64,000 bases of DNA from JAVBNA01 sp031551875 (GTDB lineage Bacteria; Bacillota; Clostridia; Oscillospirales; Acutalibacteraceae), in NCBI GenBank assembly GCA_031551875.1, contig JAVBNA010000005.1, positions 19,963 to 83,962 on the forward strand, in the 5' to 3' direction. How positions within the stretch are numbered: position 1 is the first letter of the stretch; every line of letters starts with the position of its first letter. Below the pieces are notes generated by a model that had not been told where the DNA came from, made no database searches, and was given only the letters and a program-made list of their open reading frames with translations. A program made the translations under genes and the position numbers. Shown in pieces: positions 41,587 through 49,542 of this stretch.

Positions 41587-42090
41587 TTATTTACTCCTTT
41601 TTTTCTTACTCAGTCTCCGCGCCACCGCTTTCATTTTCTGCGGCCCGGCAAACACAAACACGAGCGACACCGCACCCGATAACAGCAGCAGGGGAATGCG
41701 GTAAAACGCGCCGGTCAGGTAGTCATACAGGCGCACATACCCCTCCGCCTTGGTGAACAGGCACAGCCCGACGCCCACGGCAAACAGGGCGGCCACAAGC
41801 ACGCCGCCCGCCGCCACATCCTTGGCAATGCGGGAGGCGCTGTTATACTGCGGCGCGCCGATGTCGGTCAGCACCTCGATCGAAGTGTTGATCATCTCAG
41901 CAGCCACAACCACCGCCATGACCAGCAGCAGCGCGGCGTATTCGCCCCGGCTCAGGTCAAAAAACAGAGAAAGAAACAAGACATATACCACCGCTACGGT
42001 ATGTATACGCATGTTTCTTTCGTTATAGATACAAAACACAATGCCCCGCAAGGCGTCCCGAAAGCTCTTCAGGAGCTTTTTGATGGTCAT
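41587..42090 (-). CDS. dgkA: Diacylglycerol/undecaprenol kinase (DgkA) with an extra C-terminal TM region
   Basis: 167 residues. The first ~115 are the small integral-membrane DgkA family: N-terminal FRDALRGIVFCIYNERNMRIH and the catalytic VVAAEMINTSIEVLTD followed by SASRIAKDVAAGGVL. In Firmicutes it phosphorylates undecaprenol. Compared with the usual ~120-130 residues there is an additional C-terminal segment with a further hydrophobic helix (YRIPLLLLSGAVSLVFVFA) and a basic tail. Sits between ybeY and era, in conserved order. Confidence 0.93.
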   Translation of the reverse strand: MTIKKLLKSFRDALRGIVFCIYNERNMRIHTVAVVYVLFLSLFFDLSRGEYAALLLVMAVVVAAEMINTSIEVLTDIGAPQYNSASRIAKDVAAGGVLVAALFAVGVGLCLFTKAEGYVRLYDYLTGAFYRIPLLLLSGAVSLVFVFAGPQKMKAVARRLSKKKRSK

Positions 42091-42111
42091 GGCGCCACCC
42101 CGGTTTCCGCC

Positions 42112-42618
42112 TTATTCGTCGTCCAGCACATAGCTCGATACGCGGGAAAGGCCGAGAAGCGAAAGAACCTGCTCCTCCTTCTCCCGCATATGTACCATTT
42201 CCAGGCCTCCCTTTTCATGGTCATACCCCAGCAGGTGAAGCATCGAATGCACGGTGAGATAGCCCACCTCTCGCTGCAGGCTGTGCCCAAACTGCTTGGC
42301 CTGTGCGTAGGCAGTCTCCATCGAGATCACGATGTCGCCGAGCATTTTGAAGCCGTTGGCGGGATTGTCGTCGTATACGCCGTTTTCACCGAGCGGAAAG
42401 GAGAGGACGTCGGTCGGCTCTTCCTTGTCCCTGAACTTTTTGTTCATCTCGGCGATCTGCTGGTCGTCCACAAAGCTGACGCTGACCTCTACCGGGTTTG
42501 GAAAGCCCTCCATGCGCAGCACCGCGTTGCAGCACCGACGGATGAGCATCCTGATACCGGTAGGAATTTTCACCTGCTTCTGTTTGTTATCAATAATCAC
42601 TTTAATTTTGTCGGTCAT
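42112..42618 (-). CDS. ybeY: Endoribonuclease YbeY
   Basis: 168-residue metal-dependent RNase for 16S rRNA 3' maturation and quality control, with the zinc motif VHSMLHLLGYDHEKGG (three His). The start overlaps the phoH stop by 4 bases (translational coupling), as is common in this operon. Confidence 0.97.
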   Translation of the reverse strand: MTDKIKVIIDNKQKQVKIPTGIRMLIRRCCNAVLRMEGFPNPVEVSVSFVDDQQIAEMNKKFRDKEEPTDVLSFPLGENGVYDDNPANGFKMLGDIVISMETAYAQAKQFGHSLQREVGYLTVHSMLHLLGYDHEKGGLEMVHMREKEEQVLSLLGLSRVSSYVLDDE

Positions 42619-43577
42619 TTGTTTTTTCTTCCTTCCTCATGTTTTTCGTAAGCTTTGATGATTTCCTGAACCAGTCTATGGCGAACAACGTCCCGTCCGT
42701 CGAAATGAGAGATCGCAATGTCGTCGATTCCTTTGAGAATGCGTATGATCTCCAGTAGCCCGGAGCGCTTGCCGTCAAGATCAATCTGGGTCACGTCCCC
42801 GGTGATTACCATTTTGGAACCGAAGCCCAGCCTCGTCAGAAACATTTTCATCTGCTCTGGCGTGGTGTTCTGCGCTTCGTCGAGAATAATGAAGCTTTCG
42901 TCAAGGGTGCGCCCGCGCATGTAGGCGAGCGGCGCCCCTTCGATGTCCCCCCGTTCCAGATACTTCTGATAGGTCTCCGCCCCCAGCATGTCAAACAGCG
43001 CGTCATACAGGGGACGCAGATAGGGATCCACCTTCTGCTGGAGGTCGCCGGGCAGGAAGCCGAGCTTCTCCCCCGCCTCCACCGCCGGCCGGGTCAGTAT
43101 GATGCGGTTGACCTGATGCGCCCGGAAAGCGGTCACCGCCATGGCGACGGCGAGATAGGTCTTGCCGGTTCCGGCAGGGCCGACGCCGATGGTCACGGTC
43201 TTTTTGGCAATGGCGTTTACGTACCTTTTCTGTCCGATTGTCTTGGGCTTGATGGGCTTGCCCTTGGCGCTGACACAGATGCAGTCGCCGATGATCGCGT
43301 CGATCGACTCGGGGCTTCCCTCATCCACCAGGGTCATGCAGTAGCGGACATTCTGCTCGGTCAGCGTCTCGCCCTTGCTGATCAGTCTGATCAGCCCTTC
43401 GATCACCTTGACCGCCTTGGCCACATTTTCGATCTCGCCCGAAACCTTGATCTCTGAGCCCCGGGTCACAATGTCAATGCCGTATTCGGTTTCAATCAGC
43501 TTGATGTTTTCATCAAAGCTTCCAAATAATAGAATCGCATGCTCCATGCGCTCCACATTGATAATTTGTTCGATCAT
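42615..43577 (-). CDS. phoH: PhoH family ATPase
   Basis: 320 residues: N-terminal KH-like domain (about 10-85), Walker A GPAGTGKTYLAVAMA (about 135), Walker B FIILDEAQNTTPEQMKMF and a TGDVTQID motif. PhoH-like proteins pair with YbeY in RNA metabolism. The start at 43577 is taken because AAAGGTGATGG precedes that ATG; an upstream in-frame ATG at 43652 is not preceded by an RBS. A 0A-type box and extended -10 elements lie upstream. Confidence 0.95.
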   Translation of the reverse strand: MIEQIINVERMEHAILLFGSFDENIKLIETEYGIDIVTRGSEIKVSGEIENVAKAVKVIEGLIRLISKGETLTEQNVRYCMTLVDEGSPESIDAIIGDCICVSAKGKPIKPKTIGQKRYVNAIAKKTVTIGVGPAGTGKTYLAVAMAVTAFRAHQVNRIILTRPAVEAGEKLGFLPGDLQQKVDPYLRPLYDALFDMLGAETYQKYLERGDIEGAPLAYMRGRTLDESFIILDEAQNTTPEQMKMFLTRLGFGSKMVITGDVTQIDLDGKRSGLLEIIRILKGIDDIAISHFDGRDVVRHRLVQEIIKAYEKHEEGRKNK

Positions 43578-43602
43578 TCCATCACCTTTGGCTTTTCCAA
43601 AT

Positions 43603-43669
43603 ATTATACCATAGAATTGTCCGCAAAAACACCTTTGTCGAAGTTTGCGCATAATTCTGTGTTATTATA
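43603..43669 (-). promoter_or_regulatory. Two extended -10 promoters and a 0A-type box upstream of phoH
   Basis: Minus strand TGGTATAAT occurs twice (ATTATA complements at 43603-43608 and 43664-43669), each without a good -35. Between them, TTTGTCGAA on the plus strand contains a TGTCGAA 0A-type box at 43636-43642. One promoter may serve phoH separately from the SigE-type yqfC/yqfD unit. Confidence 0.4.
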
Positions 43670-43715
43670 CCATATATTTTTTAATTAGTCATTACTTTTC
43701 ACTTAATTTATACAT

Positions 43716-44894
43716 TTAATTCACGATTAATTCATCTTCTATGGCAATATCTTCCTCACAGGTGAAGGTATACACATAGACGAAGCTCTGCGCCGTGCGA
43801 GTTTTGTCACATTTTACATCGATGACCTTAATGCCCTCCTCCGCCCATTGGGATTTGAGTTCCTGCTCGCGTTTCTGCGCCGCGGCAAGCGCCTCTGTCT
43901 CGGTCAGTTGCTTTTCATGCCTGACGAGCGGCGTCCACTTCTCCTCAAACACCGTGACCGGCAAATGCATCTTCCCGATGTGCACCGGCGTCTCGGTCTC
44001 GTCCAGCGACACATCCCCGCCGGGCGGCACTGTGAAGGACAGCGGCAGCAGCAGCCCGAACAGATCAATTCTCCGGCAGGTGACCGGATCGCCCGCCGCG
44101 AGGTAAAGCTCCTGATTGACGGGGTACTCGAGACGTTCGGTGCGGGCGGTCTGCGCCATCACCTTGCCCGACGAATGGATCAGCATCGAGTTGCCCTGGT
44201 CGTCCTCCCACACGCCGCTGATCAGCAGGTCGCCCGCCGTGACCGCCTCCCCGACCTGCACCGAGGGAAAACCCGCCGGTGCCTCGACCGATAGAATCAG
44301 CCCGTCGCGCGCCGCCTTGATGTTGCAGGGTTGGTCAACCGGGATCCGATCCGCGCCCTTCTGCACCTCGCGCACCTCGACATACGCGTTGCTGCCGGTG
44401 ATGTTGACCGCCGCCCAGGACAGCTCGGGCATATCCCCCATCAGCATATTGGCCAGCTCCTGCGGTTCAAGGCTGCCGCGGTAAGCGCCCGGCCTTATGT
44501 TCAGCTCGTACAGCTTGAGGGTGATCTCCTCCTCGGTAAGCGTGGTCTGACCGGACACCTCGACGTTCCACAGAAAAAAGGACATGGCATACAGAATGAC
44601 CACAAATAGAAGCGCCCCCGCCAGGATGCCGCTGCGCTGCCGGTATCGGTTGACGTGAAAGGGAAGCCCGTGCTTTTTTTGCAGACGCACCCTGACCCCC
44701 GCCTGCTTGCCCAGACGAGCCAGCCCGGGGTACAGCCGCGCGGGCGCGCAGGCGGAGATCATGCCCTCCTGACGCTTCATCCCCCACAGCGGGATACCCT
44801 TCCTCGTGGCGAGGTTGAGAAGCCGTTCGGGCATCGCGCCCGACGCCCGAAAGCGTACATATCCGTCAAAATATCGAATAAAACCCACCATCAT
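43716..44894 (-). CDS. yqfD: Sporulation protein YqfD
   Basis: 392 residues: N-terminal cytoplasmic domain, one TM (about 90-110, GALLFVVILYAMSFFLWNV), then an extracytoplasmic part starting VEVSGQTTLTEEEI (POTRA-like). Mother-cell (SigE-type) sporulation protein in Bacillus. Follows yqfC by 46 bases, in the usual order before phoH. Confidence 0.92.
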   Translation of the reverse strand: MMVGFIRYFDGYVRFRASGAMPERLLNLATRKGIPLWGMKRQEGMISACAPARLYPGLARLGKQAGVRVRLQKKHGLPFHVNRYRQRSGILAGALLFVVILYAMSFFLWNVEVSGQTTLTEEEITLKLYELNIRPGAYRGSLEPQELANMLMGDMPELSWAAVNITGSNAYVEVREVQKGADRIPVDQPCNIKAARDGLILSVEAPAGFPSVQVGEAVTAGDLLISGVWEDDQGNSMLIHSSGKVMAQTARTERLEYPVNQELYLAAGDPVTCRRIDLFGLLLPLSFTVPPGGDVSLDETETPVHIGKMHLPVTVFEEKWTPLVRHEKQLTETEALAAAQKREQELKSQWAEEGIKVIDVKCDKTRTAQSFVYVYTFTCEEDIAIEDELIVN

Positions 44895-44940
44895 GACCTG
44901 CGTTCCTCCTGTTTCTCACATGGGGTCGCTTGCGATTCGG

Positions 44941-45198
44941 TTATGTTTCAAAAGAGAGCGAGAGGATAAACCCTTCGATGGCGATGGCGTCGGGAGACAT
45001 GCTGACCACCTCAAGATTGCGTCCCTCAAAACGCAGGTTCATCTGCCCGGCGGACACCCGGATCAGCTTGTCGTCGTATTCCAGGATGCCCCGGCAGCCT
45101 TCGACCACCGCCGAGCGATTTGAATGAAATTCGGTGATCGAGGTCACCCTCCCGGGACGGGGATCTTTTTCCTCAGGTGCGCTGCCCTTTTTTCCCAT
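44941..45198 (-). CDS. yqfC: Sporulation protein YqfC (YabP family)
   Basis: 85 residues with the YabP/YqfC core VEGCRGILEYDDKLIRVSAGQMNLRFEG and DAIAIEGFILSLSF. Paired with yqfD. RBS AAAGGAG. The upstream sequence has an inverted CGGACA...TGTCCG (45234-45255) and CATAACAAT, a possible but imperfect SigE -10. Confidence 0.93.
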   Translation of the reverse strand: MGKKGSAPEEKDPRPGRVTSITEFHSNRSAVVEGCRGILEYDDKLIRVSAGQMNLRFEGRNLEVVSMSPDAIAIEGFILSLSFET

Positions 45199-45350
45199 AG
45201 TATCACTCCTTTTGTCTCCTCTATTGTTATGAGCGGACAGGGAAAAAAATGTCCGGATTGTCCCCTTTTCATCGTAAACCCCGCATGACTTCGGGTTTTT
45301 CGCATATGGATTGAATAGGGTAAATCAGCATCGATAGGGGGCGCATTGGT

Positions 45351-46559
45351 TTGACCGATATCCTCAAAAGCATTTCCTCCCGCCGCATTTCACTTTTATG
45401 CACAGCGATTTGTATCGCGGGGCTGGGCATGAGTCTGCTGTTCTATGCCGGACAGGTGGCCGACGCCGTGGCGGACGCGCTGACCGTGTGCGCGTCCGTG
45501 CTCATCCCCGCCCTCTTCCCCTTTATGGCATTTTCGGTCTTTGTGGTCAGATCGGGCCTGTCGGACACGCTCAGCCGCTTCTTTGCGCCGGTCACCCGCG
45601 CTTTATTCGGGCTGCCCGGCTGCACCGCCGCCACCATCCTCACGAGCTTCCTGGGCGGCTACCCCGCCGGGGCGCGCGGCATTCGGGCGCTGCTGGACAC
45701 CGGACAGATCACCCCCCGTGAAGCGGAGCGCATGACGGGATTCTGCGTGTGTGCGGGCCCCGCCTTTGTGATCAGCGCGGTGGGCGCGCGCATGCTGGGC
45801 AGTGCGGCGCTGGGCGTGCTTCTCTACGCCGCACAGATTCTGGCCGCACTCGCGATCGGCGTCGCCGGACGGTTCGGTCATAAAAACGAACAAAACATAC
45901 CTACGCCCCCCTCCGCGCGGGTACGCCCCGCCCTCTCTGACGCGCTCATTGCTTCGGTGGACGACGCGGTGCGCGGCATGATCGCGATGTGCGGGCTGGT
46001 GTGCCTGTGCGGCGCGCTCTTTGCCATTTTGTCGGCCACGGGCGCGGTCAGCGCGCTGATCGATTTTCTGAGGACACTGGGGCTGGGCAGCGCGGCCGCC
46101 GTCCTGCCCTCCCTTGTGCTTGAGGTGACCGACGCCTGCCGGGCCGCCGCGCATGCCGAGAGCGTGCCCGCCGTTTTCTGCGCGCTGGCGCTGGGCTGGG
46201 GCGGGCTGTGTGTCCATTTGCAGGTTTTTTCCTCGCTGGGCACGATTCTGGCCAAAGGGCGCTTCTACGCGCTCCGCATGATGCAGACCGCGCTGTCCGC
46301 CCTGTTTACCCTGGTTTTGCTGCTGCTCTTCCCCCAAAACACTGCCCAACAGGCTTTTTCCACCTTCCCGCGCACGCCGCTCGCCGAGACAGGGCAAAAC
46401 GGACTCGCGGGCGCGATCGCGCTGATGGCCATGGCGGTTGTTTTTCTTTTGAGCACCTCGTCAAAAAGCGTGGATTTTCACGGAAAAAGATGGTATAATC
46501 AAAGCAGAAGTAAAACAAAGAACCGGAAAAACGGAGAGCGTGGCCATGATGCATCGTAA
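45351..46559 (+). CDS. ylbJ: Sporulation membrane protein YlbJ-like (nucleoside-recognition/Gate domain)
   Basis: 402-residue polytopic protein with a Gate-type pattern: LTVCASVLIPALFPFMAFSV, TSFLGGYPAGARGIRALLDTG and FCVCAGPAFVISAVG, as in YlbJ. Required for late spore-cortex formation in Bacillus. It starts at TTG 45351 with AGGGGGCG upstream. Divergent from yqfC. The symbol is by similarity; 402 residues is close to the family. Confidence 0.85.
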   Translation: MTDILKSISSRRISLLCTAICIAGLGMSLLFYAGQVADAVADALTVCASVLIPALFPFMAFSVFVVRSGLSDTLSRFFAPVTRALFGLPGCTAATILTSFLGGYPAGARGIRALLDTGQITPREAERMTGFCVCAGPAFVISAVGARMLGSAALGVLLYAAQILAALAIGVAGRFGHKNEQNIPTPPSARVRPALSDALIASVDDAVRGMIAMCGLVCLCGALFAILSATGAVSALIDFLRTLGLGSAAAVLPSLVLEVTDACRAAAHAESVPAVFCALALGWGGLCVHLQVFSSLGTILAKGRFYALRMMQTALSALFTLVLLLLFPQNTAQQAFSTFPRTPLAETGQNGLAGAIALMAMAVVFLLSTSSKSVDFHGKRWYNQSRSKTKNRKNGERGHDAS

Positions 46560-46764
46560 ACTATTTGGAAACGAACGGTACCAGTCGTGTGAATTTTGTT
46601 CGAAAGGGCATAAAAGTGAGGACGGCGCTGTCCTCTATTGTCCCCGCAAGGGCATTGTGCAAAGCCACGACAAATGCTGGCGCTTTGACTATGACCCGCT
46701 GCGCCGGAAGCCGCAGACGCTTCCCGACCTGCCGGCGTTTGACCCGGAGGAATTCACCCTGTAA
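46546..46764 (+). CDS. Small conserved-looking Cys protein, unknown
   Basis: A 72-residue basic protein with C-x2-C near the start (CEFCSKGH) and two more Cys (YCPRKG, DKCWRF), so a possible metal site. It ends in an acidic tail FDPEEFTL. It overlaps the end of ylbJ by 14 bases and has CGGAGAG upstream, which suggests coupling; a terminator follows at 46768. Not recognised; the strong RBS and the Cys pattern make it a likely real gene. Confidence 0.75.
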   Translation: MMHRKLFGNERYQSCEFCSKGHKSEDGAVLYCPRKGIVQSHDKCWRFDYDPLRRKPQTLPDLPAFDPEEFTL

Positions 46765-46767
46765 CGC

Positions 46768-46810
46768 AAACCCCGCACCCGGAGCCTTGTGCGCCGGACG
46801 CGGGGTTTTT
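46768..46810 (+). terminator. Terminator after the small Cys protein
   Basis: AAACCCCGC (46768-46776) pairs with GCGGGGTTT (46800-46808), then TT. Confidence 0.8.
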
Positions 46811-46880
46811 GTCTTATGATTTTCCGTAACATAGCCTATGTTTTACATAAAATTTACGCAAATGAACCCGCGGGGTGAAG

Positions 46881-46990
46881 TACTCCACATTCTCCACAGG
46901 GTTTTCCACAGTCCCCATTCAGGCGGGACAAGTCCTCAAAAGCCCTTTTCTCCGGCTACGGACAACTTAATCTTCGCGCGCTGTGGAAAA
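46881..46990. promoter_or_regulatory. Cluster of DnaA-box-like 9-mers
   Basis: TTCTCCACA (46890-46898), TTTTCCACA (46902-46910) and, on the minus strand, TTTTCCACA (46982-46990) each differ by one base from TTATCCACA. TACTCCACA (46881-46889) differs by two. They lie in the non-coding gap 46811-47035 between the small Cys gene and the thrS terminator. A DnaA-binding role is speculative. Confidence 0.3.
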
Positions 46991-47035
46991 GCGGGCAGGT
47001 GTCGATTTACATAATCTGGTTTACAGGGTAACATA

Positions 47036-47067
47036 AAAAGGGACAGGCCGTTTGGCCTGTCCCTTTT
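47036..47067. terminator. Bidirectional terminator after thrS
   Basis: 14-bp perfect stem (47036-47049 with 47054-47067) and loop GTTT, T-run following on both strands. Confidence 0.85.
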
Positions 47068-47080
47068 CTGTTTTCTCACG

Positions 47081-49027
47081 TCAATCGATCGCCTTGCTGT
47101 CGATCTGGGCGCGCGCCATGGCGATGAACTCCTCCGGGGTTTTCGTGCCCATGTCGCCCTCCTTGCGCGAGCGCACCGACACAGTACCGCTCTCCAGCTC
47201 CTTGTCGCCCAGGATGAGCATATAGGGAACCTTCTCGAGCTGGGCCTCGCGGATCTTATAGCCCACCTTTTCACTGCGCATATCCACCTCGGCCTTGATG
47301 CCCGCCGCGCGCAGCTTGTCCCTGATGCCCTGTGCGGAGTCCTGGAAGCGGTCGGAGAGGGGCAGGATGCGCGCCTGCTCGGGACACAGCCACAGCGGCA
47401 GCGCGCCCGCGTACTTCTCGATCAGCATGGCCAGCGTCCGCTCATAGCAGCCGATGGAGGTGCGGTGAATGATATAGGGATACTTCTTCTCGCCGTTCTG
47501 GTCGACGTAGGTCATGTCAAAGCGCTCGGCCAGCGAATGGTCGATCTGCACCGTGATGATGGTGTCCTCCTTGCCGTGGACGTTCTTCATCTGGATGTCG
47601 AGCTTGGGGCCGTAGAAGGCCGCCTCGCCCTCCTCCTCGGTGTAGTCGATACCCAGCCGGTCAAGGATGCGCCGCATGTCTCTCTGGGTCTCGTCCCACA
47701 TCTCTTTGGTGCCGATGTATTTTTCGGTGTCGTTCGGATCCCACTTAGAGAAGCGGTAGGAGATATCCTCTTCAATGCCGATCGTGCGCATCATGAACTT
47801 AATCAGGTCGACCACGCCCGCGAACTCCGATTCGAGCTGCTCGGGCGTGCAGATCAGATGTCCCTCCGAGATGGTGAACTGCCGCACACGGATGAGGCCG
47901 TGCATCTCGCCCGACGCCTCGTTGCGGAACAGGGTGGAGGTCTCGCCGTAGCGCAGGGGCAGGTCACGGTAGGAATGCATGTCAGCCTTGTAGATCATGT
48001 ACTGGAAGGGACAGGTCATCGGACGCAGGGCAAACACCTCTTCGCCCTCCTTCTCCTCGTCGCCCAGCACGAACATGCCGTCCTTGTAATGACCCCAGTG
48101 CCCCGACAGCTTATAAAGGTCGCTCTTGGCGAGCAGGGGCGTCTTGGTCAGAAGGTAGCCCCTCTTCTCCTCCTCGTCCTCGACAAAGCGCTGGAGCGTC
48201 TGGATCACACGCGCGCCCTTCGGCATCAGCAGCGGCAGCCCCTGCCCGACCAGCTCGTTGGTGGTGAAGAAGCCCAGCTGCCGGCCCAAAAGGTTGTGGT
48301 CGCGCTTTTTGGCCTCCTCCAGACGGGTCAGGTGTTCCTCGAGAGCGCTCGCCTTGGGGAAGGTGACGCCGTAAATGCGCTGGAGCATGGCCTTGCTCGC
48401 GTCGCCCCGCCAGTAGGCGCCGGTCGCTGACAGCAGCTTGACCGCTTTGATACAGCCGGTGGACAGCAGGTGGGGGCCTGCGCACAGATCGGTAAAATCG
48501 CCCTGCCTGTAGAAGGAGATGGGCTCGCCTTTTCCGGCGTGCTCGCGGATCAGCTCGACTTTATAGGGCTGCCCGTATTCCTCCATCAGCCTGACCGCTT
48601 CGTCGGGCGTCAGGGTGAATCGCTCGATCAGGACGTCTTCCTTGATGATCCTTTTCATCTCGTCCTCGATGCCCGCGAGATCCTCGGGGGACAGCGGCGC
48701 GGGCAGGTCAAAGTCGTAGTAAAACCCGCTGTCGATGGCGGGGCCGATGGCAAATTTGGCGCCGGGGATTTTGCGCAGCACCGCCTGTGCCAGAATGTGG
48801 GAGGAGGTGTGCCAATAGGCTTTTCTGCCCTCTTCGTCGTCAAAGGTCAGGATGGACAGCGCACAGCTCTCGGTAAGCGGCGTGCGCAGGTCGACCACCT
48901 TCCCGTCCGCTTTGCCCGCGCAGGCCGCTTTAAAAAGCCCCGCTCCAAGCGATTTGGCCACGTCGGCGACCGTCGTGCCCGGCTCGTATTCCCTGATTAC
49001 ATCGCCCTTGAGTTTGATCTGGATCAT
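47081..49027 (-). CDS. thrS: Threonyl-tRNA synthetase
   Basis: 648 residues: TGS domain (1-65), editing domain with HTSSHILAQAVL, class II core with CPFQYMIY, RNEASGEMHGLIRVRQF, and a C-terminal anticodon-binding domain (VDMRSEKVGYKIREAQLEKVP). Charges tRNA-Thr. Controlled by the T-box leader at 49061-49325, with its own promoter. Confidence 0.99.
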   Translation of the reverse strand: MIQIKLKGDVIREYEPGTTVADVAKSLGAGLFKAACAGKADGKVVDLRTPLTESCALSILTFDDEEGRKAYWHTSSHILAQAVLRKIPGAKFAIGPAIDSGFYYDFDLPAPLSPEDLAGIEDEMKRIIKEDVLIERFTLTPDEAVRLMEEYGQPYKVELIREHAGKGEPISFYRQGDFTDLCAGPHLLSTGCIKAVKLLSATGAYWRGDASKAMLQRIYGVTFPKASALEEHLTRLEEAKKRDHNLLGRQLGFFTTNELVGQGLPLLMPKGARVIQTLQRFVEDEEEKRGYLLTKTPLLAKSDLYKLSGHWGHYKDGMFVLGDEEKEGEEVFALRPMTCPFQYMIYKADMHSYRDLPLRYGETSTLFRNEASGEMHGLIRVRQFTISEGHLICTPEQLESEFAGVVDLIKFMMRTIGIEEDISYRFSKWDPNDTEKYIGTKEMWDETQRDMRRILDRLGIDYTEEEGEAAFYGPKLDIQMKNVHGKEDTIITVQIDHSLAERFDMTYVDQNGEKKYPYIIHRTSIGCYERTLAMLIEKYAGALPLWLCPEQARILPLSDRFQDSAQGIRDKLRAAGIKAEVDMRSEKVGYKIREAQLEKVPYMLILGDKELESGTVSVRSRKEGDMGTKTPEEFIAMARAQIDSKAID

Positions 49028-49060
49028 TCTGTTCGCTTCCTTTTCTGTAATTTATACAAT

Positions 49061-49325
49061 AAAAAAGCCCCCGTCCCCCAAAGGGACGAAGACAAACTCC
49101 GCGGTTCCACCCTTGTTCAGCGCCGCGTCCAAAGACCCGTGCGCTCTCAAGCGGCCCTGTAACGGATGCCGGCCGATGCGTTTACTGAAAGCAAATTCAT
49201 TTCACGCACTCTCAGGGGCGGTCATCCCCACTCGCACTCGAAGCTGCTTTCAGCCCTTGGCAGCCCTCTCTGACCCGCGCGTTTTTGTGAAGGTGTTCCC
49301 CGTCAACGATTTCCCATAATCAATT
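49061..49325 (-). promoter_or_regulatory. T-box leader of thrS (Thr specifier)
   Basis: Minus strand: T-box sequence AAGGGTGGAACCGCGG at 49099-49114, terminator stem with T-run at 49061-49093, and an ACC (Thr) triplet at 49220-49222 in the specifier position after an AGAGAGGGCTGC apical arm. Uncharged tRNA-Thr should favour antitermination. Confidence 0.93.
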
Positions 49326-49331
49326 TTTTGT

Positions 49332-49360
49332 ATTATATCACGAGCATAAAAATCTGTCAA
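49332..49360 (-). promoter_or_regulatory. Promoter of thrS
   Basis: Minus strand TTGACA (49355-49360), 17-base spacer, TATAAT (49332-49337). Confidence 0.85.
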
Positions 49361-49386
49361 GAACCAGGTTTTTCTCCTTTTTACAC

Positions 49387-49415
49387 TTGACTAAGCTTCG
49401 CAAAAGAGATAAAAT
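49387..49415 (+). promoter_or_regulatory. Promoter of rny
   Basis: TTGACT (49387-49392), 17-base spacer, TAAAAT (49410-49415); divergent to thrS. Confidence 0.7.
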
Positions 49416-49542
49416 GAACGTTAAGGTGTGAAAGTATGTGCGTTTTTGGATTTAACGCACCCAAAACGCCGCTTTTTCATCAGATATTACATGATTTTTA
49501 AAAGCTCTGAAAAGAAAACTGAAAAGGAGGTGCTGTTTACCG

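Noticed and set aside
45234..45255. An inverted CGGACA...TGTCCG repeat before yqfC
   Set aside because: Six-base arms only and no known binding protein; kept as a remark in the yqfC entry.
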